DNA from: Psococerastis gibbosa | Lineage: Eukaryota; Arthropoda; Insecta; Psocodea; Psocidae | DNA: 64,000 nucleotides | Assembly: GCA_963971405.1 (NCBI GenBank) | Contig: OZ020490.1 | Span: 21,911,464 to 21,975,463, forward strand | Direction: 5' to 3' | Shown here: positions 45,845-57,800 of the stretch, piece after piece | Position numbering within the stretch: the stretch's first letter is position 1 | Layout: each line of letters begins with the position of its first letter | Made by a program: the position numbers and the translations under genes | The notes under the pieces: generated by a model | The model's database searches: none | What the model was told of the DNA's origin: nothing | What the model saw: the letters and a program-made list of their open reading frames with translations, nothing else

Positions 45845-46384
45845 ACTATTATACAGCATTGAAAAATGAAGTCCCAATTCAGAATGGAACTATCGTTAAC
45901 TTGCGTCGACTGTAGCTCAGAAAAAGCAAATTTACTACTAAAGCTTGTCTCTCTTATTAATTTCATCAAAATGACTGGAGGACACTTCGCCTAAGATCGG
46001 AAAACTTTTTTCAATTTTTATTTTTTAAAAATAGCAACATGACAAGGAAGCAAATTGAGCAGGTCATTAGTCATGTGAGGCGACAGCCGAGCAGATTGGG
46101 AAAGACCGTTGAAATTCTTGGTAGGGTGATTACGTGGTTTATTATTTTTGGACACCAGTTCACATGAAAACAAAGACCATGACGTGGCCCCATCAAATTG
46201 ATTTAAAGAGAAAAACAAAATCCGACAGATTTCTTCTGTCTGCTGGAGTCAAGGTGGCCGACTGGCTGTCAAGAGTTTTATTTCTGGTCGGGTATTTTTA
46301 ATTAAACAAAGGGTAGAGATAAAAAAACGGCTCAGCAATGACTATATCCGAATGGATCCAAAGTCTGGGAAGAAATTATAGAAG

Positions 46385-46605
46385 ATGCCAGGACATGTAG
46401 AGTAGTGGTATAGACTCCGACTTTCACCCGAGAGGTTGTTGGCTCGAGTCCCAAGCTTGCTACATGTTTTGGCCATGCTTCGGAGGGCATATAAAGCAGG
46501 CGGTCCCGAGCTTTCCTAGTTGAGTGTAAGAGAGGGCTTTATAGCACTAATTCCGCCAGGTTGGCTTAGTAATAGAACAAAAGTCAATATTTATTTCTTC
46601 GAATA
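46385..46605 (+). mobile_element. tRNA-derived SINE (family B)
   Basis: GGACATGTAGAGTAGTGGTA, GTTGGCTCGAGTCCC, GCTTCGGAGGGCATATAAAG; followed directly by a family D fragment (46611-46693). Confidence 0.85.
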
Positions 46606-46610
46606 CAGTG

Positions 46611-46693
46611 GTAGCTTGTTCGTACGTGTGCAAGTCTCAACACCCCATCCGATCGGAAGCCTGCCGTAACTCATCACAGGTATTACCTACAGA
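46611..46693 (+). mobile_element. SINE-like family D fragment
   Basis: GTGGTAGCTTGTTCGTACGT..CCGATCGGAAGCCTGCCGTA; 5' part only. Confidence 0.5.
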
Positions 46694-46985
46694 GGTGAAA
46701 AACATTTTTTGAAATCAACCCCCGATTTAGCAACCTCATTGAAGCACTATAATTTCGCTAAACGTAGAACATGCCTCCACAGAGCTTAAAATACTCTGGG
46801 CAATATTTAAAACCCTTGAATAGCAAAACTTGAGTTATGTATATTTTGTTATGTATATGGGAGATAGGACAATCGAGCGTACCATTTTTTTAAATCCTGA
46901 TGCCAAATTTCCTATGACCAGCCGTTCAAAAAAAGTACCTGCAGCCCGATCTTTCCGAATTTTCGTACCGGGATTAATATAATAC

Positions 46986-47253
46986 CCATCCCGGGGCTGG
47001 AGACCGTTATCAATATGGTTGCTAGTGTAGCCTGCACAAGAGAAGTACGCAATTTGGCGGGGAAACCCAGTGATAAGTGTAGCCTGCACAAGCTAAGTAC
47101 AAAGTTTTTGACCGGGTCCAGGTATCCGTTCTGCTATGATGCAATGTGTAAGACTACGATATTTTTTGCGTTGGTACTTATCTCTGATAGTTGGCTTATG
47201 ATTAACGGGTACCTCGTAAGGCATATAATGGCTCCCGCCGCTCCAGTTAATAA
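46986..47253 (+). mobile_element. Single arm of the 57-kb palindromic element
   Basis: CATCCCGGGGCTGGAGACCG to GGCTCCCGCCGCTCCAGTTA; co-linear with 57337-57589, with AGCCTGCACAAG repeated twice inside. Confidence 0.8.
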
Positions 47254-47259
47254 ATTTAT

Positions 47260-47335
47260 ATGATAATATAAATATAATAATATTTAATATAATATATTAT
47301 ATTATATTATATATAATATATAATAAATTTATATG
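47260..47335. repeat. AT-rich palindromic simple sequence
   Basis: TATAATATATTATATTATAT-type run bounded by two copies of AAATTTATATGATAATA. Confidence 0.7.
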
Positions 47336-47747
47336 ATAATACCATGTCAAGTGATGGTATTAATTAAATTGTTTAAACTAAATGAACAGAAAATTTCAGA
47401 ATTTTTTAATTTTTGATGTTGGTAATCGTCGTAAGAGTGCTAAGCGCGGAAAATTCAAATTGTGTCTATTTTAACAATTGAATGATCTTCGGCTATATTT
47501 TTGGTGAGTTTCTTAATTTTTTCTGCCTTGAACTTAAATAAATTATTTATAATTCTTAATATATTAATTCAAAATTCAAACATGTTCCAGGGTGATATGT
47601 GTTTATATTTGCTATTTATATTTGCTACGGCTGCGTCGCGTCAGTTCAGTTCTACAGTATTGCCATCACAATATAAAAAAATTCTGAAATTTGCAGCTCA
47701 TTTATTTTAAATAATTGAATTGACACCATCACGTGACATGGTATTAT
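47336..47747. mobile_element. Foldback element with 75-bp TIRs
   Basis: ATACCATGTCAAGTGATGGT / ACCATCACGTGACATGGTAT, arms continuing to AAATTTCAGAATTTTTT / AAAAAATTCTGAAATTTG. Confidence 0.75.
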
Positions 47748-47785
47748 ATTAACCCCGGTAAAATCGCCATGATCAGGCTTCAGCT

Positions 47786-48133
47786 GGCCCCAGGTTAAAA
47801 AAAATTAAAAAAATTGTGGTGCTTGAATATCTCATCTTTCCTATATCGAGCTCCAGGAAAAAACAAAAAAAAATGGTGTGGGTACCTTCAAAAATACCAC
47901 AGCCATAGATCTTTATAAAACTACGAGAATAAGTGTGAATCAAACGATATAATTCAATTTACAACAATAAAATATTGAGGAAGCCTATTTTATATTGTAA
48001 TCTACAGTTTTATTGTAGCAAAGACATAGAATGAGCTCAACAATGGTCGTCAGCTTTTCAGCAACAGTGGTGAAATGCATGAGTGACTCATGAATTTGTT
48101 ACTCATCGTAAACTACGTAGGACGTTGGTTAGC
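47786..48133. other. Upstream flank of candidate gene 4 promoter
   Basis: AT-rich; no repeat matched. Confidence 0.35.
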
Positions 48134-48215
48134 TATAAACAGACACTTCAAGTCACACAGTTTTAGTTCGCAGAGTTTTTGTATAAACATTTTACTACTT
48201 TTTACTTCTCGGTGA
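48134..48215 (+). promoter_or_regulatory. Candidate internal promoter and leader exon of gene 4
   Basis: TATAAAC at 48134-48140, then an initiator-like CACAGTT about 25 bp downstream and a stretch ending TTCTCG|GTGAGC near 48211, which could be a leader exon spliced to 48688 whose first ATG opens the ZM-like frame. Inferred from spacing and splice signals only. Confidence 0.35.
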
Positions 48216-48687
48216 GCGTATATTTTGACATTGTACTTTTGTAAAACCCTACTAGAGGCACTTTGGACTAGATTTCATTAAATTAATCTTTCACTTTTTA
48301 ATTGTAAGGGTTGCATAGGAGTGGGATTTTTAGGAGTAGGCTTTTTCCAATGACCTAAAACTCATACGTTTAAACAATATAAATAATGTCCGATAAATCC
48401 ATGGGGTCTTTGGCACTGGGTAAGGGACCAATGGGCCCCCTATAAGTAAGCATAGGTCCATAAAGAGCCTTCCGGGACATTATTAATATGAAGGGAGGGG
48501 AGGGGCTCACAAAATTAATAAAAATTGACCATGCACTGCACTTTAATATTCCGAACTACACCACATTTACTGTACTAGAAATTAGTGGGCGCCAATTTAT
48601 GTAGGTTAATAAATTCTTTTATCAAGTACCGTATCATCTGCATATCCAGATTTTTCGATGATTGTCTACAAATTGTTTAAATTACAG

Positions 48688-48812
48688 ATAAAAATGGCAA
48701 GCCGAATCAGAATTGCTCAGAATTACAACCCGCCCGCGAAAGTCTACAACCCCGAAGAAATTGCGAATACTTTGAACAAAAAGACAGAAGTATTGAATAA
48801 TGGAGTGGTAGG
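48688..48812 (+). CDS. Gene 4 exon 1 in window: first half of the ZM-like region
   Basis: Acceptor AATTACAG precedes 48688; an ATG at 48694 (AAAAATGG, good context) is in frame. It can be an internal exon (ATA AAA ATG open) or the first coding exon of a short form. Donor GTAGG|GTAAGT. Confidence 0.8.
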
Positions 48813-51800
48813 GTAAGTACAATGTTTATATACATTATTTACTTAAAATAGCATAACTCAGCAGGTTTGCATCGTAGTGTCAACATTAGCCCTTAAAGTG
48901 CCATTACTTACATCCAATGATGGAGTGAGAGTTTATCTTGCAATTAAGCCTCCACCCCGCTTCGCCTCACTTTGACCCTGCTGGAGGAGGAAGCTCGGAT
49001 CTTCGCGCCTCGTATCCAAGCGCAATCGTAGACGATCATACTAAGGTCTATCGATTCATGGTTGTTTATTCCATTACGTTGTTAGGGAATTTGGAGTACA
49101 ACATTTTACTATTATTGAGGGGCGACCTAGGAAGAGATGGTCGGACCAGCTCTTTGAGGATCTAAGAGCCTGCAGCATCCACTTCGACGCATGGAGGGAG
49201 TTGGCGGAGAATTGCGCGCTTTGGAGGGGCTTCGTGCGACAGGCGAGAGGTCCTCACGGGCCGATGAAGCCACCTTAACGTAACGTAACGTGAGAAAACT
49301 GACCGTCAGAGATTCTTGGACGGACGGACAGACAGACAGACAGACACAGTGAGCTAATATATATATGTAGGCACTAGGGTCTAGGGCACTATTATGTCTT
49401 GGGGTCCAAAGGCGGAAGAACTCACTGAAGAGTCAACGGCATAATGATGCAGCAGGCAAGGGGAAACCAGTGCATTACAATTCTCTAGTACAGTCATAAT
49501 AACTAAGTACATTCACTACTGTATATACTTGACTTGCTTTTGAGGAGACCGAAGTACGGTATCTTTGTGTCTGCGATTGCCATGATGATCGCCAATAATC
49601 GATAGATGAGGCATTCGAAGAAGAAGGTAGAGTTTCATATGATAACAGCTAATGTCTAAAAACAATGACAATCATGATGTTTCCATGACAAAGAAGAGTG
49701 GCCGAAGTCTGCTGTTATTTGTTCGAAAATATGCGAGGCAGAAATCTGTGACGTCAAAGCGGCTACAGGACAGCCTGCTAACTCACTGGCACCACTCCAA
49801 AGTGCTGAGAGGTTAATCTCCTGGGAATATGGCCGGAATAATTAAAAATCTGAGGTAAAACCGCCGTGTCATAAGACACATTTGGCACACCACGTAGGCG
49901 AGAACATGCACTAGCCGCTGCGTACGTTCATTTCCATCATATCACTGCAGTCTTTTACAATTCAATAATTAATATTTTTTTAATTTATTAATTTATTTAT
50001 TCGTTATACAGAAAGCTTTGTGTCGGTTGAAATTTTCGATTTCAATATCTCAACGAATTTACACATTTGAGGTCACTTGATCACTTCAGGTATGTGCTAG
50101 GTGCTGAATAGAGTGACGAAACTAATTAGGCTCGCAAGTTGGTTTTTAAGATAAAATATATACTAGTATATTTTAGCGGCAATTAAAAGAATATGCATAT
50201 TCTTTCGCCGCTAAATAGGCCTAGATGATTATGGAAGATCTGATGTAATAATAATAACTAGTGTATTTTCTAAAAAGGTTACATTTGAGAGACAAAAGAA
50301 TAATCATGACCTCATGCCAGCAAGGATAGCACTCAACAACTAAAACTAACACTAATACTAATTTCTCCCTAACAGTACCGATAAATGATAAAAAAAATAC
50401 ATAAAATATAAAGCTGCAACTACAATATTTATTGCAAATTATTAGGATAAAAAGTTTTGGGGTGTCTGGTTTGGGGAAATAGTACCCATTCCCTTGTTGA
50501 GGCGCAAAAATTTCCTTCACCAAAATTGAATTCGGAAACAGCTTCACCGATTATGCGATTACGGCCCCAATGTCTTATTATTTAATTTACAAAGTACATA
50601 CTTCCTTTCGTTACCATGGGAAAAATACCTTGGCCGCATATCCTGAGTCCACTGTTCTCTATAAACAACGCATTACCCACATAGTAATAATAACTCTTTA
50701 CGCGGCTACTTCTTGCCTATTAAACAATCCCGCACAAACAAAGGCGAAAGCAGCTATTCTATGGGAAAATTGTCAAAGGTACCCATCGTGTGTCAGTCAG
50801 TTGGTCAGTCCTCGCCGAGACTTGCTGCAGCCAAGATGATGAAAACCATCAGGCGGGTCGAAAGGGAGTAAGTTGCTTTAAACTATATAGGCTGTAAGGG
50901 ATTTCTACGGCTCCGTTCCAAAAATGTCTAGTAATATGTCCACTAGATAATTAATAGAAAGTAAGCACAGAAATATCTTCAAGGAAATGACCATAACATT
51001 TTAAATATTAAAAAAAAGGTTAATCGCATACAAACAATTTAATGAATGAACACGATTAACCTCTTCAGTCGGCTAAAGGTTAGTACCCGTGTTTAGTTAC
51101 GACATGTCTCCGATCGCATGGCGAGTAGTAATAGTAGTAGTAGTAATAATGTCTTGAAGGACTTTTTATGGACCTAGGCCTACTTCTAGTGGCCCATAGG
51201 TCCCTTGTCCAATGCCAACGACCCCATGGATTTCGGACATTATTTTTTGTATCGTTTCCGTATTTTTGGCCATTGGCAAACTGGTATACGTTCTCGATGT
51301 CAACCTACACCCTCAACAAGCGAAAATAGACAAGCAGAGACGAGCTTACATTGATGCAATGAAACAGGCGAAAGCATGACCAAGTACAGATACGAGTGTA
51401 GAGAATCGCACAAGTACAAGCACGCTACCACCTTGTGACCGAAGCCGATAAGTATATCTTGATAGACTTCTCATACAGGAGCAATTGCACCGTTCAACAG
51501 GCTAACTGACAGATTAAGAATTAGCGACGTCATGGCTGGCAATGGTTAGTTAATAGCTCAATGTCCATTTGATTAATGTCATATAAATCATCAAGTAGGC
51601 TGTCATTTTTCGAGTTGCAATATGCATAATACAGGGAATGGCCCACTCCCCCCCCCCCCAAAAAAAAAGAAGTTCTCCCAAAAAGGAAAAACAGACTCCG
51701 GGACAATATTTCTGCGAACCTAGATGCCGCAGGAGCTCAAATGTTCCAAGAGCTGAAGAGGAGGGCGCAGGACCAAGAGAGCAGGGACGGATCTTTGGGG

Positions 51801-54800
51801 GGGGGGGGGCAGAAAAAGTTTTATACGAGATAGAATGGATTTTTGAAGGAAATTAAGAAAAATTATTACTCAAGTAAAAGAAACGCGATATTTTTCCGGC
51901 CACCGCCCCCCCCCCCCCCCGAAAACTTTTTCTGAAACCATCCCTGCAAGAGAGCTGGAGGATGATATGCAGAGAGTTGCTGCCAGCCAATCGTTGAGAT
52001 TGTGATCTCAGAAGCAAGGCATGCCTAGTGGCGAAATCACGAGGCCCTTCCTGCATATAATCAAATATACAACCATGTTCCATTTTAAAAATAAATTTTA
52101 ATGATCAGGAATAGTCCAGTTTAAATCCTCTGCAAAACTGAAGGGCCCGGTGAAAGAAGGCGTTAAGTCTCATTTAAAAACCCCAGATTTAATAATGGAA
52201 GGTGTTATAATCCACTCTTTCACATAGGTAATGAGGTTCTGTAGGGACAGTTTTGGTCACTAGGTTCGCTGACGACAAACCGATATCCATATTATTCAAA
52301 ATGGCCGCCGTTTGCATGTGAAAACTAAGCTCTTAGCATCTAATTAATTCTTTTAATATTTTTTATAATATTTTTACAATGCCTGGACCTTATTTCACTG
52401 CATATAATTTAATATATATATATTCTCCATGATTAATAGAAAAATAAACTTGCGACTTATGGAAAAATCAACGCTTTGATATCATTGCAACTGGTGCTGC
52501 CATCTACAAAATGACGTCACAAATGAACCTCATTATATACTATTATCTTCCATGGGCGTACTACTGGCATCTTCTACCAGGTCCTTCAAATGTATGTTAT
52601 ATAAATTACCTAATTTCTTCCAACCCCGATACCATCACGTCCCTACTTGACAACTAGACTTAATGAAAATTGGATATACTGTAAAGTGGATGTTCTCTCA
52701 GTGTCGATTGTCAACCAATATTTTATTATTAGCCTACATTACTTTAGTTATCTGCCTGCATAATTATTTTCTATTCACATTTAAATTTTTTACTTAATTC
52801 GTAATTTGTTACTTGTATTTGTACTAATTTTTACTTTTACCTTTAAAAGGGGGCCCAGCACAGGACTTATCCTTTTAGCCCCCTTCCATTTGTAATATTG
52901 TAAATGTTGTTGTTTAATTTGATTTAATAAATTTGAATTTGAATGTAATACCGTGTGTACGTGAAAGGGTGGTTTATAGCACCTTCTTCCATGATAAAAT
53001 CGGGTGGCTTTTAAAATGCGACTTAACGCCTTCTTCCACCGAACCCTTCAATTAGTAGACATCTAGATGGTCTTAGACAACTCGATTTTTTTTTCTCTTT
53101 TTACAGGATCGATTTCCATAGACTGAACAAACCAGGTCACTTGGCTAATTCGGCTGTGTTAAGAATGCTGGAGGAAGAAGTAAACCGAGCCCAAAGAGGT
53201 AAGACTGAGCACATGTTTAGGCGGGGTTTCCACATACGTCAATGGTCAATGCTTGGTAAATGTGGTATTGACGTTTTAGCAGACATTAAAGACATACTAA
53301 AAATGTCTGCTACCACGAGTACCACGTCAAAACCATATTTACCATTGACCATTGACGTATGTGGAAACCCCGCCTTAGGGTCACTACAACGAAGTACGAA
53401 CTCTAGTAAATGTCTCCAAAGGTTGTTGGATACTCGAACAATATCAAGTTGTCAAGCTAACAAGACCAACTGATATTACCGATTGGCTACAATGTATTTC
53501 TCAAATCGCTATTGTTATGTGGTTACAATTTTCGAGTAGGCCTATTTGGTTGTTTTATATACAATACACTTACTTACTAGGAAAACTCTTGCATAAAGTC
53601 TACCCTGGATTAGTAGATTACAGCTTAGTAAGGTACATGAATGTCCTATAAAATTATATTAATGAGTCAACATCTCTTCTGTAGAGAAAATATTTCATTT
53701 CTTTGGATCTCAGCCTTATCAAAACTCATTAATCGTAAGAATTAAAAATAAATATAAAAAACATAAAATTGGCACAAAATACCAACTGCTGAATCACTCG
53801 AGCTAACCCCGATTGCCAGCGAAAATACCCGAGCGTTCAATGCTTAATTAAAAAAAAATTCATAACCAAATCGTGACCACACCAGTGTTGATCGCCAGCA
53901 TTTGTGTTAGGTGCATTTTTGTTGGTGAGCTTTTTAATCTGGAAGCTTTACAGTTAGGTGAGTGAGATTATACTTTCATTCAAGGACTGTACTATAGTTA
54001 GGGGTTACAGGGATACCAATTTCCTAAGTCTTACTGTACGATACGATACGTATTAAATTTTATAAGGCAACTTATAGGACGCGGATACTAAATACAGTAT
54101 TTAATTCATCATAAAAAATAATTTCCTGTATTGGGTTCAATATAAAATTTGCTATGGGAAGGGTTAGTCCAGTCGGTAGAGAACTGGACTATGAAATGGA
54201 AGGTTGAAGTTCGAGACTCCACATGAAATGAAAAATATTCCGATTGGCCTGGGACCACCCAACCCTATTGGGTACCTTAGCTTCATCGGTAGGGGAAAAC
54301 ACGGCTGCCGAGAATGTCGCTGACTACAATATATCCCAAATAAAGCAGTCATCAAGAGAGAGATCCTTAGGCTTAGATACTATTGGTTGTCGCGCCAATG
54401 TGTTTTTTTTATACAAAATTTGTAAACACACAAATATCAGCAGATTACAAGGCCGTGCCCAGGTTTTTGTTTGGGAGGGGGTCCAAATTTTTTTTCTACC
54501 CAGTGCAATGCCCATTCATTTCGGAGGGGTCCGGACGCCTTGGACCACCCCCCTGGGCACGGCCTTGGCAGAGAAAAAACTACACAAGGGCATGATGGAT
54601 AAACAATGGCAATGAGTTGGAAGATAGAATAAAATTTACTGATAGATATTTAAAATTGACTGTTTTAGATCATAAATTTATGGGTTGAGTACATTGCTGG
54701 TTAATTTAAAATTGACAAATTTACCGCTTGCTTTATGATATATGCCCAAAATTTACTAATAACTGTCGGACTGGCATTAACAACCTTCCAGCTCAGCTAC

Positions 54801-57800
54801 TACAAGTCATGTCAATCAATGCATATAGACGCCATAAAATTTACCTCAAAGTCAATTTTTGTGTTAAACACACAAGGGAGGAAACCTACATTTCGTATAA
54901 TAAAGCCTTAAGAGCGTATGAAGCGTAGAATATTGGCACCCCACAATCCGATACTTAATAATTTATAATTAATTCACTAAGGCGGCTATTCCACTTGTCA
55001 ATTTTTCTTCAATTTTGATGTCATTGTCGGAAAATCATCAATGTTGTATTTATATCTTTACACCCGATTCCACTTGTCTTCAATAATTGACCATTTTTGT
55101 TTTAAAATTTTTCCCAATTTTGTAAGTTTGTCTTTCTTTTAATTTTATCATCTACAAGAAATTTTATGATTTAAATTATGAAATAATTTAATTTGTTCTC
55201 AAGGAATTAAATTAAATTATTTATCATATCCAGACGACGCCATTGTTTAATTTTAGTTTGTTAACATTTGCAAAGCGTGATTTTACTCTATGATTAATGA
55301 TCAATTTCAACACGCGGAAGTTAAAATGGACAATGACATCTAGAGTAAAGAAAAAGTCTCATCAATTATTGAAGAAAAATTGACAAGTGGAAAGCCGGCA
55401 AGTTATGAAAAATTTGATCTATTTTACGCTAATCTAATACACACTCGAATATTGTTCCAATATTGTATACAATTGTGTATTGGAACAATATCCGATGCAA
55501 TAAATATGGGTCCAAGAAAAATTCGAAAGTGTAATACCTACATTCAGATTCGAATCGTGTACTTCTACATAAATATTTCAAACTAGTACTTCTTCGATCG
55601 AATTAGGTCGAATAAATATCGGAGTGAGTAATTAGGGTCATTGAAGTGTAATATGATGTTTTTCGTACATCATACTATATTGTAGGGTCTTTTTAATGGT
55701 TTGTGTAATAGTTTTTCCTGCAGCCTGATCGGGGCGATTATAATACCGGTATTTATTTAATCCCCTGCTAATAAAAATGTAAACAAGATAATTTTGTAAT
55801 GGAAAGTGCTATTCAAAATTTGTTTGTTTACAGTTATAATCCTAGGGTATTTATTAAAACCCGGCAGTATAATCGCCTCGATCAGGCTGCAGGAACTTTA
55901 CTGGAGGTATTTTTAGTTCAGTGATCGGTGAACTGTTGTAACGCAACTCATTAAGTCACCAATAGTGAGGTGACTAAAGAGGCTATTGGGATACATTCAT
56001 TATATTGTTTATATGCAATTAATCTTAAAAAATAATAGCATAATAATTGAAAATTACTCTACGAGTATCTCATGTCTGCTGTAATTCAAAAATATGTCAG
56101 CATTCTCATAAATACACAATGTAGTTTGGCACAGGGCATTCACTGCAATATTCTTCACATATACGCAAGAAAAACTCAATGAAATACTATCTTCTTACGA
56201 TCCAAATATTAATGAGCCCCATAACAATGACCCAAATATTTAACATCTAATTGTTGGAGCTTTCGCAATATGAATAGGGAGGTGGCCAGGTTTTCATGTG
56301 AGATAGGTCACTCAATAAATATAGAGCAATAGAGCATGCTTTCTCATAAGTGTTGCCAACATTGGAACAGTGGAGGTCCTTGTGTTGATAAACTGATTAA
56401 TACACAACAGGTGTAGCGACATGGCGGCCGCGGCCCGCCCTCGGGCAAAAGAATTTGAATTAGTCGCTTCTGTCGATGGTCGTCGGGTAGAGTTGAATCC
56501 CGGAACGCGCTCCTATAATACACGCTCTGTATAGGAGGTTTTGATATACCTTTAGGCAAAGCCGTAGCCAGGGTTTTTTTCGGGGGGGGGGTTCAGAAAT
56601 TTCATTGGATATTATATTACATAGTGGTTCTTATTTTCCCTCTCAAAATCCGATTCTATGTAGTATCAAGCAATTTCATTTCGGGATTTCGGGGGGGGGG
56701 GGGGGTGGGTTTGCACCCCCCTTGGCTACGGCTAAGGTATCTTGACTGAACAAGCCTAAAGACTCCTTCTTCCCGATACTTCCGCAACAGCTGTTGAATA
56801 AGTTGCCATTAACAGTGAGACAAACGGAAACGACTGTTTTAGAGCATATAATTGTATAAAGGACAGGCTAATTGACAAGCCTCTTTACAGCCTTTTTGAG
56901 TTCGGCCGGAGGAACTGGACGGTGTGAGTGCACCCTCCCCCTATCGGATGGCCATTTTTAAATCTCATTATAAATCTCTCAATTTCATTGCAATCCCGCT
57001 CTGGCTGGTCAAGAACCTCAGTATTTGTATTTGAGTGTGCTCTATAGTTTTCTTCGCGCTTAACGCACCCATAGAAATGTATTAACTGGAGCGGCGGGAG
57101 CCATAATATGCCTTACGAGGCACCCGTTAACCATAAGCCAACTATCAGAGATAAGCACCAACGCAAAAAATATCCAAGTCTTACACTCTGTACTTAGCTT
57201 GTGCAGGCTATTGTCCCCGCCAAATTGCGTACTTATCTTGTGCAGGCTATACTAGCAGCCATATTGATAACGGTCTACAGCCACGGGATGAACGGACCTA
57301 GTCGACGGTATATACAGGGCGTAAACAGCTGTAAGCCATCCCGTGGCTGTAGACTGTTGTCAATATGGCTGCTAGTATAGCCTGCACAAGATAAGTACGC
57401 AATTTGGCGGGGAAAACAGCCTGCACAAGCTAAGTACAGAGTTTTTGACCGGGTCTAGGTATGCGTTCTGCTATGCTGCAATGTGTAAGACTTGGATATT
57501 TTTTGCGTTGGTACTTATCTCTGATAGTTGGCTTATAGTTAACAGGTGCCCCGTAAGGAATATTATGGCTCCCGCCGTTCCAGTTAATATATTTCTCTGC
57601 TGTAAACTTTTCATAAACAGCATAAAAACATACATAAACTTGATGTTTTGCTCTCTGTTTACATACTAAAAGAACCGGTAAGAGAGTGAACCCGGACATG
57701 CGCAATGCTTTCCTGTTTATCAATTAGCATATGCACCGATATAGGTCCATGGACGAATCCCGAAAATTGAGTTGGCCCAAAATATCCAAAAAATGTCCCT

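Noticed and set aside
48938-49165. 75-residue open frame
   Set aside because: Frame runs out of phase across the LINE C-terminal tail; the LINE frame explains the sequence better.
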